Positions 16,671 to 25,854 are shown, counted from the first letter of the stretch. The stretch is 64,000 bases of DNA from JADZEM01 sp046328125 (GCA_046328125.1 JAXLXF010000015.1:1-64000); one strand, 5' to 3'. A program made the numbers and translations. Notes: generated by a model not told the origin, from the sequence alone.

Positions 16671-17142
16671 CCCAGACGCGGCAAAGCGCGACCGCCGTGA
16701 AGTGGGTGAAGAATACCATATCGACGGAAGATCGACCCGCTCATCGTCGCGCGTTCTCCCTGGAGAATGGTGCTGACCCGCCTTACAGTCGTGTCTCGAA
16801 CGTGCCGCCGCGCGCCTGAGGTCGATAATTCCGCATCGATGGTCTTGGCGGAGGATGGTACCGTCGCCTCCAACACCATGCCATGCAAGCTCGACGAAAC
16901 GACAGGGTTTGCCGTATCGACAGGTCTATGGAGGCTGCCCAGTCCCGCGCGCACCGGCTGCGACGTTCTCTCCCGATGAGACCCCGGGGCAGACGGCGCC
17001 GCGACCGTACGTCACGGGCCGACAAGCTGCTCATGGACAGACGTTTTAGGTATCAGATGTGCGTGCGGTCCGGGTCGGAATGGCGGGGACAGTCGCGGGG
17101 CGACGATGCGCGCCGGACTCCGCAATGAGAAGGAGCTCAGCT
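16671..17142. other. Intergenic region between divergent permease and PhyH genes
   Basis: 472 bases separating two divergently transcribed genes. It is less GC-rich close to the permease start (GAATACCATATCGACGG), which is where a promoter would be expected. No frame here has a ribosome-binding site and family-like translation, and I see no strong hairpin. The AAGGAG for the PhyH gene sits at its right end (17130-17135). Confidence 0.5.
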
Positions 17143-17979
17143 ATGGCAGCGACAGGCGAACCGTCGATCGGCGCGTACGAGGCGCACTATCGCGAGCACG
17201 GCTGGGTGCTGGTCACGCTGCCGAACCAGGTGATCGTTCACGAGGTGAGAGCTACCCTCCAGGAGGAGCTGCGCCGCCTCTCCGGGCGCCCTGACGTGAC
17301 GCTCGAGACGTATCACCAGATCGCCGATGACGACCAGCAGCACCACGACTACCAGTTTCAGCTGACCGAGCTGTTCCGTGCACGCCGGTATGCGTACGGC
17401 GTGCTGGCGGCTCAGGACGCGTTCTTCCGACCGTTTCTCGGCCCGGACCTGCTGGTTCAGGTAAGCCCGTATCTGCGGATGGCCCGCCCGGGCAAGCTCC
17501 AGGACAACATCGGCTACCACCGAGACACGTTCTACGGCGCCTCGCCGTACGAGCTGTCAGTCTGGATTCCGTACGTGGACCTGCCGGCCGAGAGCAGCCT
17601 GAGCGTGCTGTCTGGCTCGCACGTGCGGCCAGAATCGGATTTCCCGGTCACGCAGACGCAGTCCGCCGAGGTCACCAAAGGCTCGAACCTGCACAAGATC
17701 GGGTTTCCGTACGCGCCGAAGGTGATGGACCCCGCCCCGCTGGCCGGGATCGTGGCCGTGCCCGTCAAGCTCGGGCAGGCGCTCGTCTTCAGCCTGGCGA
17801 CCGTGCACGGGAGCACCCACAACGGCGGCACGACGACTCGCTGGAGCACGGACATCCGGGTCGCGAACGCCCTGGCGCCGATCGACCTGAGCGCTCGGCC
17901 GGAGTACTACGAGCTGCTGTCGTCGTCGGCTGTCAGCGACGGCGCCCGTGCCTACGAGATCGCCGAACGGAAGCGCTGA
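17143..17979 (+). CDS. Phytanoyl-CoA dioxygenase (PhyH) family protein
   Basis: 278-aa Fe(II)/2-oxoglutarate-dependent oxygenase. The facial triad is visible: H126 and D128 in GYHRDTF and a distal His222 in VHGSTHNGG, with Arg in TTRWSTDIRV for 2-oxoglutarate. AAGGAG at 17130-17135 is seven bases before ATG 17143, chosen over an earlier ATG in the same frame. The stop overlaps the methyltransferase start (TGATG), indicating coupled translation. Position beside a glycan exporter suggests hydroxylation of a sugar or lipid precursor rather than phytanate degradation; that part is inference. Confidence 0.85.
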   Translation: MAATGEPSIGAYEAHYREHGWVLVTLPNQVIVHEVRATLQEELRRLSGRPDVTLETYHQIADDDQQHHDYQFQLTELFRARRYAYGVLAAQDAFFRPFLGPDLLVQVSPYLRMARPGKLQDNIGYHRDTFYGASPYELSVWIPYVDLPAESSLSVLSGSHVRPESDFPVTQTQSAEVTKGSNLHKIGFPYAPKVMDPAPLAGIVAVPVKLGQALVFSLATVHGSTHNGGTTTRWSTDIRVANALAPIDLSARPEYYELLSSSAVSDGARAYEIAERKR

Positions 17980-19250
17980 TGGCGATGCTGGACGAGCCGG
18001 CCGTGGCGGCGAGCCACTCGACGGAGCCGCCCCGCGGCGGGGCGCTCGCAGCGCCGCGCAACCTGATGGGCGCGGCCACTTCTGGCGACGTTGCCTGCCG
18101 AGCGTGTGGTGCCGAGGGTCTGGCGGAGCCACGCCCGGTGGACCGGTTGAACGGCGTCACGTCGGACTGCAAGCCGTGGCCGACGGCCAGTCGGATCGTG
18201 GTCTGCCGCCGCTGCGGCCTGGTGCAGAAGCCGGGCTCAGCGGAGTGGCTGGCGACCATTCGGCAGGTGTACGACGCCTACGCGATCTACCATCAGAGTG
18301 CGAGCGGCGCCGAGCAGGCTGTCTTCGACGCGAGCACCGGGCAGGGCACGCCGCGCTCGGTCCGCCTCTTCGAGCGACTGGCGCGCGAGTGCCAGTTGCC
18401 GGAGAAGGGGCGGCTGCTCGACATCGGCTGTGGCAATGGCGTCCTGTTGCGGAGCGTCAGCGCGTTGGCGCCCGGCTGGACGCTGGCCGGCGCGGACCTG
18501 GACGACCGCCACCGCGCCACCGTCGAGCGGATCCCCGGTGTCGAGCGGTTCTACGCCGGTCCGGCCGAGCGGATCCAGGATCGGTTCGACCTGATCGCGA
18601 TGCAGCACGTCCTGGAGCACGTCCCGGAGCCGGTGCAGCTGCTCCGTCATCTCGGCAGCTTGCTCCTCCCCGGCGGCCGGCTGTTCGTCCAGGTGCCAAA
18701 CGCCGACGAGAACCCGTTCGACCTGATGGTGGTGGACCACGCCAGTCATTTCGGGCCGGAGACGGTGCGCGCGACGGTCCTGTCGGCAGGGCTCGAGGTG
18801 GAGCTGGTCGCCACGGACTGGGCGCCGAAAGAGCTGACCGTCGTCGCTCGCCGCGTCGAGATTGGGACGACCCGGCATGACAGAGCGCGCGTGACTGTCG
18901 AGACTGACCTCGCCGTCCGACAGACCGGCGAGCGACTCGGCTGGCTTGTAGCGACGGCTCAGCACGCGGCGAGCGCGTCGGGAGACGGCAGCGCGCCGTT
19001 CGGGCTGCTGGGCACGTCGATCGCCGCCACCTGGCTCGCCGCGATGCTCGGCGACCGCGTCAAGTTCTTCGTGGACGAGGACGCGAGCAGGATCGGCCAG
19101 CCGTTCCACGGTCGCCCCGTAATCCATCCGTCTGCTGTGCTGGATACGGACTCGGTGTACGTGGCGTTCCCATTCGCCCAGGCTCGCCAGATCGCCGGTC
19201 GACTGGAGCAGCGCTATCCTGGCGTGCGCTGGGTCGTGCCGCCAGTCTGA
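17979..19250 (+). CDS. SAM-dependent methyltransferase with zinc-binding N-terminal domain
   Basis: 423 aa with the three-part layout of sugar C-methyltransferases: N-terminal CxxC pairs (CRACGAEG and CRRCGLVQK), a central class I SAM fold (LLDIGCGNGVLL, then MQHVLEHVPEP) and a C-terminal Rossmann-like domain starting near FGLLGTSIAATWLA and ending with VYVAFPFAQARQIAGRL. It starts at ATG 17979 overlapping the PhyH stop. Known relatives methylate NDP-keto sugars in deoxysugar pathways, which suits the adjoining glycan exporter. The exact substrate is unknown. Confidence 0.85.
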   Translation: MAMLDEPAVAASHSTEPPRGGALAAPRNLMGAATSGDVACRACGAEGLAEPRPVDRLNGVTSDCKPWPTASRIVVCRRCGLVQKPGSAEWLATIRQVYDAYAIYHQSASGAEQAVFDASTGQGTPRSVRLFERLARECQLPEKGRLLDIGCGNGVLLRSVSALAPGWTLAGADLDDRHRATVERIPGVERFYAGPAERIQDRFDLIAMQHVLEHVPEPVQLLRHLGSLLLPGGRLFVQVPNADENPFDLMVVDHASHFGPETVRATVLSAGLEVELVATDWAPKELTVVARRVEIGTTRHDRARVTVETDLAVRQTGERLGWLVATAQHAASASGDGSAPFGLLGTSIAATWLAAMLGDRVKFFVDEDASRIGQPFHGRPVIHPSAVLDTDSVYVAFPFAQARQIAGRLEQRYPGVRWVVPPV

Positions 19251-19266
19251 GCCTGACTCTGACGAG

Positions 19267-20124
19267 CTAGAACCGCCAGCGATACAGATTGACGTCGAAC
19301 GGATACAGGAAGCGCGGCACCCGCAGCCACGGCACGCTGAATGCCGGCGGGAAGGTGCTCAGCAGCGACGACCCGAACGACTGCACCGAGAACCTGGCCT
19401 CTGGAAAGGCCACCCGCCCGAGCGCCGCGTAGTCGCGCGCCGAGTAGAAGAACATGTCCAGCCCGTGCCCGATCGCGGCTTTGGCCCGGTTCCAGACCAG
19501 CTTCTCGGCGAAGTAGAATGGCGCCCAGGGGCTGACCTCGAACACCAGCAGCTCGCCACCCGGCTTGACGACTCGGCCAAACTCGCGGAAGGCGCGGACG
19601 ATGTTCCGGCGGTTCTCGGCGACGTCCTGGCCGGTCATGTGATGGACGGCGTAGTAGGCGATCACTGTATCGACCGAGTCGTCCGGCAGCGGAATCTCGG
19701 TGCCGCTCCCGTAGACTCGCAAGTCCACCTCGTGGTTGGCGCGAATCGATTCGTACGAGGCTTCCAGGCCGATCACGAACGCGCCGTCCGGCTTCGCGTA
19801 CGGCAGCCTCGGGCCACAGCCAACGTCGAGCACGAGGCTGCCCGGGCGGAGCCGAGTCTCGACTACAGCGGCCTGCTGCTCGTAGCAGAGGCAGTGGATG
19901 CCGTCGCTCTTGTTGCCGACCGTCATGACGTCGTAGCGGTCGTCGAAAAACGAGATGCCGCCACGGTCGCCGAAGATCGCGACGTCGTGCATGAATGCGC
20001 CGACGAATGCGCAGGTTGGATTCTGGCAGGCGAGACTCACGCCGTCGACCGACAGCCTGCCGTGACAGCGCGGACAGACCAGCAGTTGCGCGGCACGCTC
20101 GATCGAGCCGACCTGGGGCACCAT
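19267..20124 (-). CDS. SAM-dependent methyltransferase with N-terminal CxxC
   Basis: 285 aa from ATG 20124. The N-terminus has CPRCHGRLSVDGVSLACQNPTC, a zinc-ribbon-like pair of Cys motifs, followed by the SAM motif VLDVGCGPRLPYA, a motif II region YYAVHHM and the post-motif GGELLVFEVSPWAPF, as in Methyltransf_11/UbiE-like enzymes. The end (VNLYRWRF) is compact. It converges with the methyltransferase at 17979-19250, with 16 bases between stops. The frame stays open upstream to 20355 but that extension looks unlike a family N-terminus. Probably modifies a glycan or lipid. Confidence 0.82.
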   Translation of the reverse strand: MVPQVGSIERAAQLLVCPRCHGRLSVDGVSLACQNPTCAFVGAFMHDVAIFGDRGGISFFDDRYDVMTVGNKSDGIHCLCYEQQAAVVETRLRPGSLVLDVGCGPRLPYAKPDGAFVIGLEASYESIRANHEVDLRVYGSGTEIPLPDDSVDTVIAYYAVHHMTGQDVAENRRNIVRAFREFGRVVKPGGELLVFEVSPWAPFYFAEKLVWNRAKAAIGHGLDMFFYSARDYAALGRVAFPEARFSVQSFGSSLLSTFPPAFSVPWLRVPRFLYPFDVNLYRWRF

Positions 20125-20579
20125 GCCGGGTCCAGTCGAGCTGGTCAACGCGGGGACTCCTGAGATCGCGCAGGAGGCACCGTGTGCGCTGACCTCCGGC
20201 ATCAGAATGGCGGGCTGGCGCTGCTCAATGTCCGGTCGCTGACGTGCAGCGGATCCGGGCGACGAGCGACGTACTCGTGTCGGGTGGCCGAGCCGGGCTG
20301 CCCTGGCGGCAGTCGCGGCGGCACGAGGATACCAGCGTCGTTCGTGCAGCCGCAATCTCTTGTCCAGGCGCGGGTGTGCGTCAGATCATTGGGGGCGCGA
20401 TGAATCGCGCCCGTACCAGGGATGCTGCCTTGTACGGGCGCGATTCATCGCGCCCCAAATCTGGATGGGCACAAGACTCTGACGCACACCCTCCACGCGC
20501 AGACCATTGTGACCGCGACGCCCGTGACCGCTCCCGGAGTACGATACCCGTCGAAGGCGATGAAGCCAGGAGGACCGTC
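20125..20579. other. Intergenic region with a dispersed hairpin repeat
   Basis: 455 bases between divergent genes. It contains the 65-bp hairpin at 20392-20456, which is itself flanked by a 14-bp inverted pair (GGGTGTGCGTCAGA at 20372-20385 and its complement at 20478-20491). AGGAGG for the serine hydrolase is at 20568-20573. The rest shows no convincing gene. Confidence 0.6.
20392..20456. repeat. 65-bp perfect hairpin repeat, copy 1
   Basis: Two 25-base arms (20392-20416 and 20432-20456) are exact reverse complements around a 15-base loop; the arm core is GCGATGAATCGCGCCCGTAC. The same arms, with one base changed, and the same 15-base loop length recur at 46972-47036, while the loop sequences differ. 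That pattern (conserved arms, variable loop, dispersed copies, no coding capacity) is that of a small non-autonomous palindromic element. Confidence 0.9.
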
Positions 20580-21752
20580 ATGGCCGTTGCACCCCGCGCG
20601 CGTCTCTCGCTCCCGCGCGCTGAACCCGCCTCTGAGGGCGTCGATCCGGAGCGCCTCGAACGCCTGTACCGTGTGATCGAGGGGCACATATCGGACGGGC
20701 AGTATCCAGGCGCACAGGTGGCCGTCGCGCGGCGCGGCAAGCTGCTGGCGCTCAGGTCGTTCGGCCAGGATCGAACGCTGCCAGGGCCGCGCGCGGCGTC
20801 TGACGAGACGCTCTGGCTGCTGTTCTCGCAGACGAAGGTGATCACAGCGGCGGCGATCTGGGTGCTGGTCGAACAGGGCGCGCTGACCTTCAACGACAGG
20901 ATCGCCGACCACGTGCCCGAGTTCGCGGCCAACAGCAAGGGCGAGATCACCCTCCATCAGGTGCTCTCACACCAGGCCGGCTACCCGTCCGCGCGTCCGA
21001 CCTCGGAGGTCTGGGCCGACCACGACCTGCTGCGCAAGCGCGTCTGCGACTTCGAGCTGGAGTGGTGGCCCGGCTCCCGCGTGCACTATCACGGCGCCTC
21101 GGCCCACTGGACCTGCGCCGTGCTGATCGAGGCGATCACCGGCCGCGACTACCGCGACTTCATCAGAAGCGAGGTGCTCGATCCGCTCGGCCTCGACGAC
21201 ATCTACGTCGGCGTGCCGAGTGAGGCGCAGGAGCGGTGCGCCGACATGCACGTCGTCACCGACGGCGTCGTCGAGTCGGCTGGCTCGCGGCCGGGCGCCT
21301 CTCCGGACGAACAGCAGAACGGCCCGGAGTTCCGCGCGGCCGGCATCCCGGGCGGGGGCGGATACGCGACGGCCGCCGCGTTGCAGGCGTTCTACCAGAT
21401 GCTGGCGGCAGGCGGGACGCTCAACGGCAAGCGCCTGTTCAGCCCACGCCTGATCCGCTGGGTGACCAGCAACCAGACCGGCGACCGCATCGACGAGAGC
21501 TTCGGCATCCAGATGCACCGAGGGCTCGGGCCGCACGTCCGTGGCACGACGCCGGTGATCCGGGGGCTCGGGTCGTTCGCGCCTCCGGGCACGTTCGGGC
21601 ACGGCGGGGCTGGCAGCTCGTACTCCTGGGCCGATCCAGAGTCGGGTCTGTCGTTCACGTACCTGACCAACGCCCGTTCCGAGGAGCCGTGGCACTCGCG
21701 GCGGCTCGATCAGGTCAGCAACCTGGCGCACGCATCGCTCGTGGACCTCTGA
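20580..21752 (+). CDS. Serine hydrolase, class C beta-lactamase/esterase family
   Basis: 390 aa. SxxK is S83-Q-T-K86 in LFSQTKVI, the Tyr motif is Y170 in VHYHGAS (YHG where many members have YxN), and the third motif is the HGG of GHGGAGSSYSW. No signal peptide is evident, so it is more likely a cytoplasmic esterase, peptidase or amidase of the EstB/DD-peptidase-like group than a secreted beta-lactamase. AGGAGG (20568-20573) lies six bases before ATG 20580, fixing the start. A perfect hairpin follows at 21809-21855. Confidence 0.88.
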   Translation: MAVAPRARLSLPRAEPASEGVDPERLERLYRVIEGHISDGQYPGAQVAVARRGKLLALRSFGQDRTLPGPRAASDETLWLLFSQTKVITAAAIWVLVEQGALTFNDRIADHVPEFAANSKGEITLHQVLSHQAGYPSARPTSEVWADHDLLRKRVCDFELEWWPGSRVHYHGASAHWTCAVLIEAITGRDYRDFIRSEVLDPLGLDDIYVGVPSEAQERCADMHVVTDGVVESAGSRPGASPDEQQNGPEFRAAGIPGGGGYATAAALQAFYQMLAAGGTLNGKRLFSPRLIRWVTSNQTGDRIDESFGIQMHRGLGPHVRGTTPVIRGLGSFAPPGTFGHGGAGSSYSWADPESGLSFTYLTNARSEEPWHSRRLDQVSNLAHASLVDL

Positions 21753-21808
21753 GGCCACGCATCGAGCCCAGAGCTGCGATGCCATCAGGACATGTCGCGG
21801 ACACTTCA

Positions 21809-21855
21809 CCTCACCCCCAGTCCCTCTCCACGACGGAGAGGGACTGGGGGTGAGG
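21809..21855. repeat. 47-bp perfect hairpin (21-bp arms)
   Basis: CCTCACCCCCAGTCCCTCTC-type arm at 21809-21829 is exactly inverted at 21835-21855 around the loop ACGAC. It sits between the serine hydrolase stop and the end of the converging secreted-repeat gene. It resembles widely dispersed CCCTCACCCC/GAGAGGG palindromes seen in many bacterial genomes and would also block transcription from both sides, although no T-tract follows. Confidence 0.85.
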
Positions 21856-21949
21856 GAAGCTCGTCGTCACCCGAGGACTTCTCATCCTGGCTTGGGTTCG
21901 GCTGGTGTCATCGACAGTGTCGGCGGTGAGCAGAAGTCTGCCGGGCTCC

Positions 21950-24396
21950 TCAAAAGCCGGCTGCTGTCCCTCCACCGACAAACGTGCGCCAGGAGCCGCA
22001 AACATCGACGACCGTGAACGGCACGGTCGTCGCCAGGCCGGGTGTGACTCGCTCGACCGTGAAGTCGAGCGCAAACGTATTGGTCATGCCGTTGACAACC
22101 TGGCCGCTGACCACTGACTGACCGCTGAGCATCACCTTTGCATTCTGCAAGGTGCCAAACTCCAGACGCGAGATGGGATTGTTTGCTGCCGTGTTGAGCG
22201 GCGTCGCCTCGACATGGACATTCAACCTGCCGCCACCAGCTGTCGGGCTGGTCTGGATCTTCGGACGCGGCAAGCAGGCCGTAGGCGTCACTGTCATGGT
22301 GACGGTCGCCGGCTGAGATTGGGCCGTCCCGTCGCTGGCTCGGTATGTGAATGAGTCCGTACCGGCGAAGCCGTTGGCGGGCGTGTAGGTCAGGCTACCG
22401 TTCGGATTGAGCGTCAGGCTACCATGCGCCGGCCCGCTCTCCGGCACCGAAGTTAGCGTCTGCGAATCTGGGTCACTGTCGTTGGCGAGCACCCCACTTG
22501 CGGCCGGCACGGACAGGGTCTGGCCGGCTGCGACGGAGTAGCTGTCGTCGTGGGCGAGGGGCGGGTGATTGACAGCCGTGACCGCGATCGCCACGGTGTC
22601 GCTAGCTGCCCTGGCGCCGCCCGAACCCGTATTCCCCAGGTCGTCGCTCGCGACTCGCAGCGCGGCCGGGCCGGTGTACCCAGGCGTCGACGTGAATGTC
22701 AGGCCGTTGAGGGCGTCGTCGAGACTGGTGAGTGACCCGGCAACCGTGACGGTCGCGGAGCCACTCGCGCCGCTCTCGATGATGAGTCCGGTCGTGCCGT
22801 TGAGCGAGAGCGTGCCGTGGGTTGCCGTCAAGGCCACTCTGACCGGGCTGCTCGCCGCATCGACGTCCACGACGGAGATACGGTTGCCATGGCTCGATGA
22901 GAAGACCAGCGGCGCATCTTGCGTCGTCGTCTGAGGACCGGGGACGCTGTTGACGGGCGCATCGTTGACTGGCGTCACTGTCAGCGTGAACGTGGTGCTT
23001 GACGTGAACGACCCATCGCTGACCGTCAGCGTGACGTCCACCAGGCCGTTCTGGTTCGCGGCCGGCGTGACGGTGACGGTTCGGTTGGCGCCGCTGCCAC
23101 CGAGGACGACGTTGGCGTTTGGGACGAGGCTTTGATCCGACGTGGTCGCATGAATGGTCAGGCTCGCAGGCGGAGTTTGGTCGTCGCCGACGGTGAATGG
23201 AATGGCTGGAGTGGGCGTGTCCTCGAACGTGGTTTTCGGGCCGATGGTGCCGATCGTCGGCACGATGCTGGCCCGTTCGAATGCCCCAATGTCGCAACGG
23301 GCGCCGAAAATGGTCTGGGGACGGATTACGCCACGCTGGTCTCTGGCGATGCTGGTCCCGCAATCGGTCGGGTTGAAGGTCACCCCGTCGATGGCCGGGC
23401 TTCCGTCTAGCAGCGCGTGCGTCATCGTCGTGCCCGGCGCGTTCAAGGCGAGCGGCCCGAGGCCCGGGGTGGAGGATACGATGTCGCCCTGACTGCCGCC
23501 GGCAAAACAGGCCGCCGTGTCGCTCAGGTTGTTGCCATCGGAACGGATGAGGTTGCCGAAGCAGTTGCCGCCCGCGGGGCTGTTCACGAGGATACTGTTT
23601 CGTAGATGTACGGTAGACAAGCCGGTGTTGAAGACACCGCCACCGGACTCGGCCGAATTGCCGCTCAAGGTGCTGCTGGTCACCATCACCGGGATGGCTG
23701 CTGGAGCTTGCGATAGCTCCGCCCCGGGCCGTTTGGACAGCCCGTACAGCCCGCCGCGTTGCCACCAGCGTGCTGTCGGTCACCGTCATGCCAGAGTTGA
23801 AGATGGCGCCGCCGACCCCGAAATCAAACGGCGTGAGGCCGCCTTGTTGCTGCTCAATGTGCTGTTGGTCACGGTCAAGGTACCAGTTGTAGATCGCACC
23901 TCCACTGCCCCGAGTACACGTTGACCAACGCGCTGTCAGTCACGGCTTCATCGTGCCGAAGTTGCGGATCGCCTTGCCAGGTTCTCAACCATTCTGGATG
24001 GTGAGCCCGGAGAGCGTCAGCCTGGTGCCGCTGACGACGAACTTGTGCTGGCCGCGCCCATCCAGGTCAATTCCTCGCCCTCGGGCCTCGAATGGTCAGG
24101 TCATGGGGTAGCGATAGACCCCGCACGAGCGAGATCTGGCCCGACACGCTGAAGGTGATCGTGTCGTCCGTGGCCGAGGAGGCGATCGCATCCCGAAGCG
24201 TGCAGACCTGTTCGCACGAGCCGTTCGGCGGGCGCGACGTCGAGGAGTTGACGACGATCGCGTTCTGGCATGGGTGTGGGTCGCCGTAGGCCAGCAACAC
24301 CGTGAGCAGCGCGGTGATCGCCGCCAGAACGGTGACTTGCCCGGCTCGGCGATGGGCGAAGAATCGGCGCCGACGGGACGAGCACAGTGGGGGCAT
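21950..24396 (-). pseudogene. Secreted repeat/adhesin-like protein, frameshifted in its N-terminal third
   Basis: The intact C-terminal frame (21950-23689) encodes Pmp/choice-of-anchor-type beta-helix sequence (STLSGNSAESGGGVFNTG, LLDGSPAIDGV, DIGAFER) and then cadherin/Ig-like tandem domains (VTPVNDAPVNSVPGPQTT; VLANDSDPDSQTLTS; GTDSFTYRASDGTAQSQPATV). The N-terminus is in another frame: ATG 24396, Arg-rich signal peptide (RRAGQVTVLAAITALLTVLLAYG), then CTLRDAIASSATDDTITF, a typical CSLREA-type beta-helix opener. Between 23690 and about 24080 the reading shifts several times while similarity continues (LDGRGQHKFVVSG, LTLSGLTIQNG, GGAIFNSGMTVTDSTL). It would be a large exported surface protein. 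Because neighbouring genes are broken too, sequence error is more likely than decay. Confidence 0.75.
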
Positions 24397-24744
24397 GGTG
24401 ACGCTCCTTCGATCGGGACCGTCGCTATCCGTTCGCCGCCCCCGATGCAGCGAGATCGGATAGTCCCGCCACCACCAGCGTACGGCCTTACCCAGATGTC
24501 TGCCATCGGAGTGAATGTGCCATTCCTGTTCACTCGTCAGAGGACAGCCTGGGCGTGGCTCATGGCACTTTCGTCCTATTCGCGTCGGCGCGCTGTCCCG
24601 CTGACCGCCTGCTTCGGGGCATGAGCCGCCCTGACGTCGATGCTCGGGGTTGCTCGGCGATGGCCGGGCCTGGATCTACATCGATGTCGCCCACCCCGCC
24701 AGGTTCGGCGGGCAGCGCCCCGTCCACGCGACGGCAGTTGACCA
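24397..24744. other. Intergenic region upstream of the secreted-repeat gene
   Basis: About 348 bases between the start of the secreted-repeat gene and the end of the DUF1697 gene, both on the minus strand. I see no open frame with family-like translation on either strand, nor a clear hairpin. Because indels are frequent here, a short broken gene could be missed. Confidence 0.4.
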
Positions 24745-25301
24745 CCGACAGGAAACGCTGCCAGTGCAGCCGCCTTGACGATCGTGTTCCAGTTCCGCAG
24801 GCGCTCTTGCCTGGAACTCCTTCTCCACCACCGCCATCAGGTCAACCGTGCGCTCGATCTTCGCCGAGCGTCAGCACGCTGAACACCTCGCGGTCGGTGC
24901 GCGAGAGGATCGTGAAGCTGCCGCGCTGTCGCCCACGTCGTGGGGGAGGCGCATGGTGCTGTTCGTCTTCTCGGCCAGCAGGGTGGACGTACAGACGGGT
25001 CTGCTTCGTCACGTCGATGCCGTCGAACGGATTCCGTTCGAGGAGCTGCTGGACTTCGGCTGACGATCGCAGCAGCGTGCTGATCAGAAGCCGAACGCCT
25101 CCTCCAGCCCGCGCTCGATGCAGCCGGTCATTGCCGCCACGTCGGATTCGTCGGCGTCGAGGCGATCACGTTGCCGCTGGCGATCAGCACCTTGACACCG
25201 CTGAAGCCCATCGACGCGAACGCACGCTCCAGGTCGTCGTTCTTGACGCGCCGCTTGCCGAGATTGATGCCCCGCAGGAACGCCACGTATCTGGTAGCCA
25301 T
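24745..25301 (-). pseudogene. DUF1697 family gene, multiply frameshifted
   Basis: Reading from ATG 25301 gives MATRYVAFLRGINLGKRRV, KNDDLERAFASMGFSGVKVL and IASGNVI, the DUF1697 N-terminus. Family-like sequence then continues in alternating frames: DESDVAAMTGCIERGLEEAFGF, QQLLERNPFDGIDVTKQTRLYV, GSFTILSRTDREVFSVLTLG, and finally RNWNTIVKAAAL, the family's C-terminal motif. I count at least five shifts in about 550 bases with the protein sequence otherwise conserved. DUF1697 proteins are about 180 aa and of unknown function. It reads divergently from the CIRCE-groES region. Confidence 0.75.
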
Positions 25302-25405
25302 GCTCACGGGGCGTAGCAGACTTTGGGCTATGCTCAGGTGGGTCTCGAACGCCTGTTCGAGCGAGTTTGGCCGCATCCTGGTGGGTGTGGCCACCCTCGC
25401 GCGGG

Positions 25406-25431
25406 TTAGCACTCTCGTTGGAGAGTGCTTG
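25406..25431 (+). promoter_or_regulatory. CIRCE-like operator 1 (degenerate, 8-base spacer)
   Basis: TTAGCACTC at 25406-25414 and GAGTGCTTG at 25423-25431 separated by eight bases. The canonical CIRCE half-site on the right is GAGTGCTAA with a nine-base spacer, so this copy is one base short and ends in TTG rather than TAA. Its right end overlaps the -35 hexamer. Expected ligand: the HrcA repressor. The missing spacer base could be another of the indels in this stretch. Confidence 0.8.
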
Positions 25432-25457
25432 CACGCTCGGAAAAATGTCGGTACACT
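25429..25457 (+). promoter_or_regulatory. Sigma-A promoter of groES-groEL
   Basis: TTGCAC (-35, 25429-25434), 17-base spacer, TACACT (-10, 25452-25457). The predicted transcription start (about 25464) lies just before the second CIRCE element, leaving a leader of roughly 90 bases to groES. It is placed between two CIRCE copies, so HrcA bound at either would occlude the polymerase. Confidence 0.75.
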
Positions 25458-25466
25458 GAGGGTCGG

Positions 25467-25493
25467 TTAGCACTCAGGTTGACGGAGTGCTAA
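25467..25493 (+). promoter_or_regulatory. CIRCE operator 2 (perfect)
   Basis: TTAGCACTC (25467-25475), nine-base spacer, GAGTGCTAA (25485-25493): an exact match to the CIRCE consensus bound by HrcA. It begins about where transcription should start, so it forms the first hairpin of the groES mRNA as well as a DNA operator. Heat shock would relieve repression when HrcA is inactivated. No hrcA gene is in the window. Confidence 0.95.
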
Positions 25494-25555
25494 GCAGTGT
25501 GGGAGTACGGGCTGGCCTGGCTCGGGCCGACGAGCCTATCGGAGTGAGGGGCAGC

Positions 25556-25854
25556 ATGGCGGGTTGCGGCCGCTGGGCGACCGCGTGGTGATCAAGGTGC
25601 TGCTCGCGCGCAAGAAGTGACCAAGGGTGGCATCGATCCTGCCGGACACCGCCACCGAGAAGCCGGTGGCGAAGTCGTGGCCGTCGGTCCGAAGCTGGTC
25701 CGACAACGGCGAGCGCGTCACGCTCGACCTGAAGGAAGGTGACCGCGTCATCTTCGCGAAGTATGCCGGGACCGAGTTCAAGCACGAGAGCGACGACCTG
25801 CTGATCCTCAGCGAGAAGGACGTCCTCGCCGTGATGGAAAGCAACGGCAAGTAA
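25556..25854 (+). pseudogene. groES: groES co-chaperonin, frameshifted
   Basis: Starting at ATG 25556 the reading passes through LRPLGDRVVIKVL, EVTKGGI and LPDTATEKP in different frames and then runs cleanly from about 25690 as DNGERVTLDLKEGDRVIFAKYAGTEFKHESDDLLILSEKDVLAVMESNGK to the stop at 25854. All GroES landmarks are there in order (mobile loop region TKGGI, then the YAGTE roof element), with about four small indels in the first 130 bases. GroES is the heptameric lid of GroEL. It is directly followed by groEL with 14 bases between, both under the CIRCE promoter. Confidence 0.9.
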
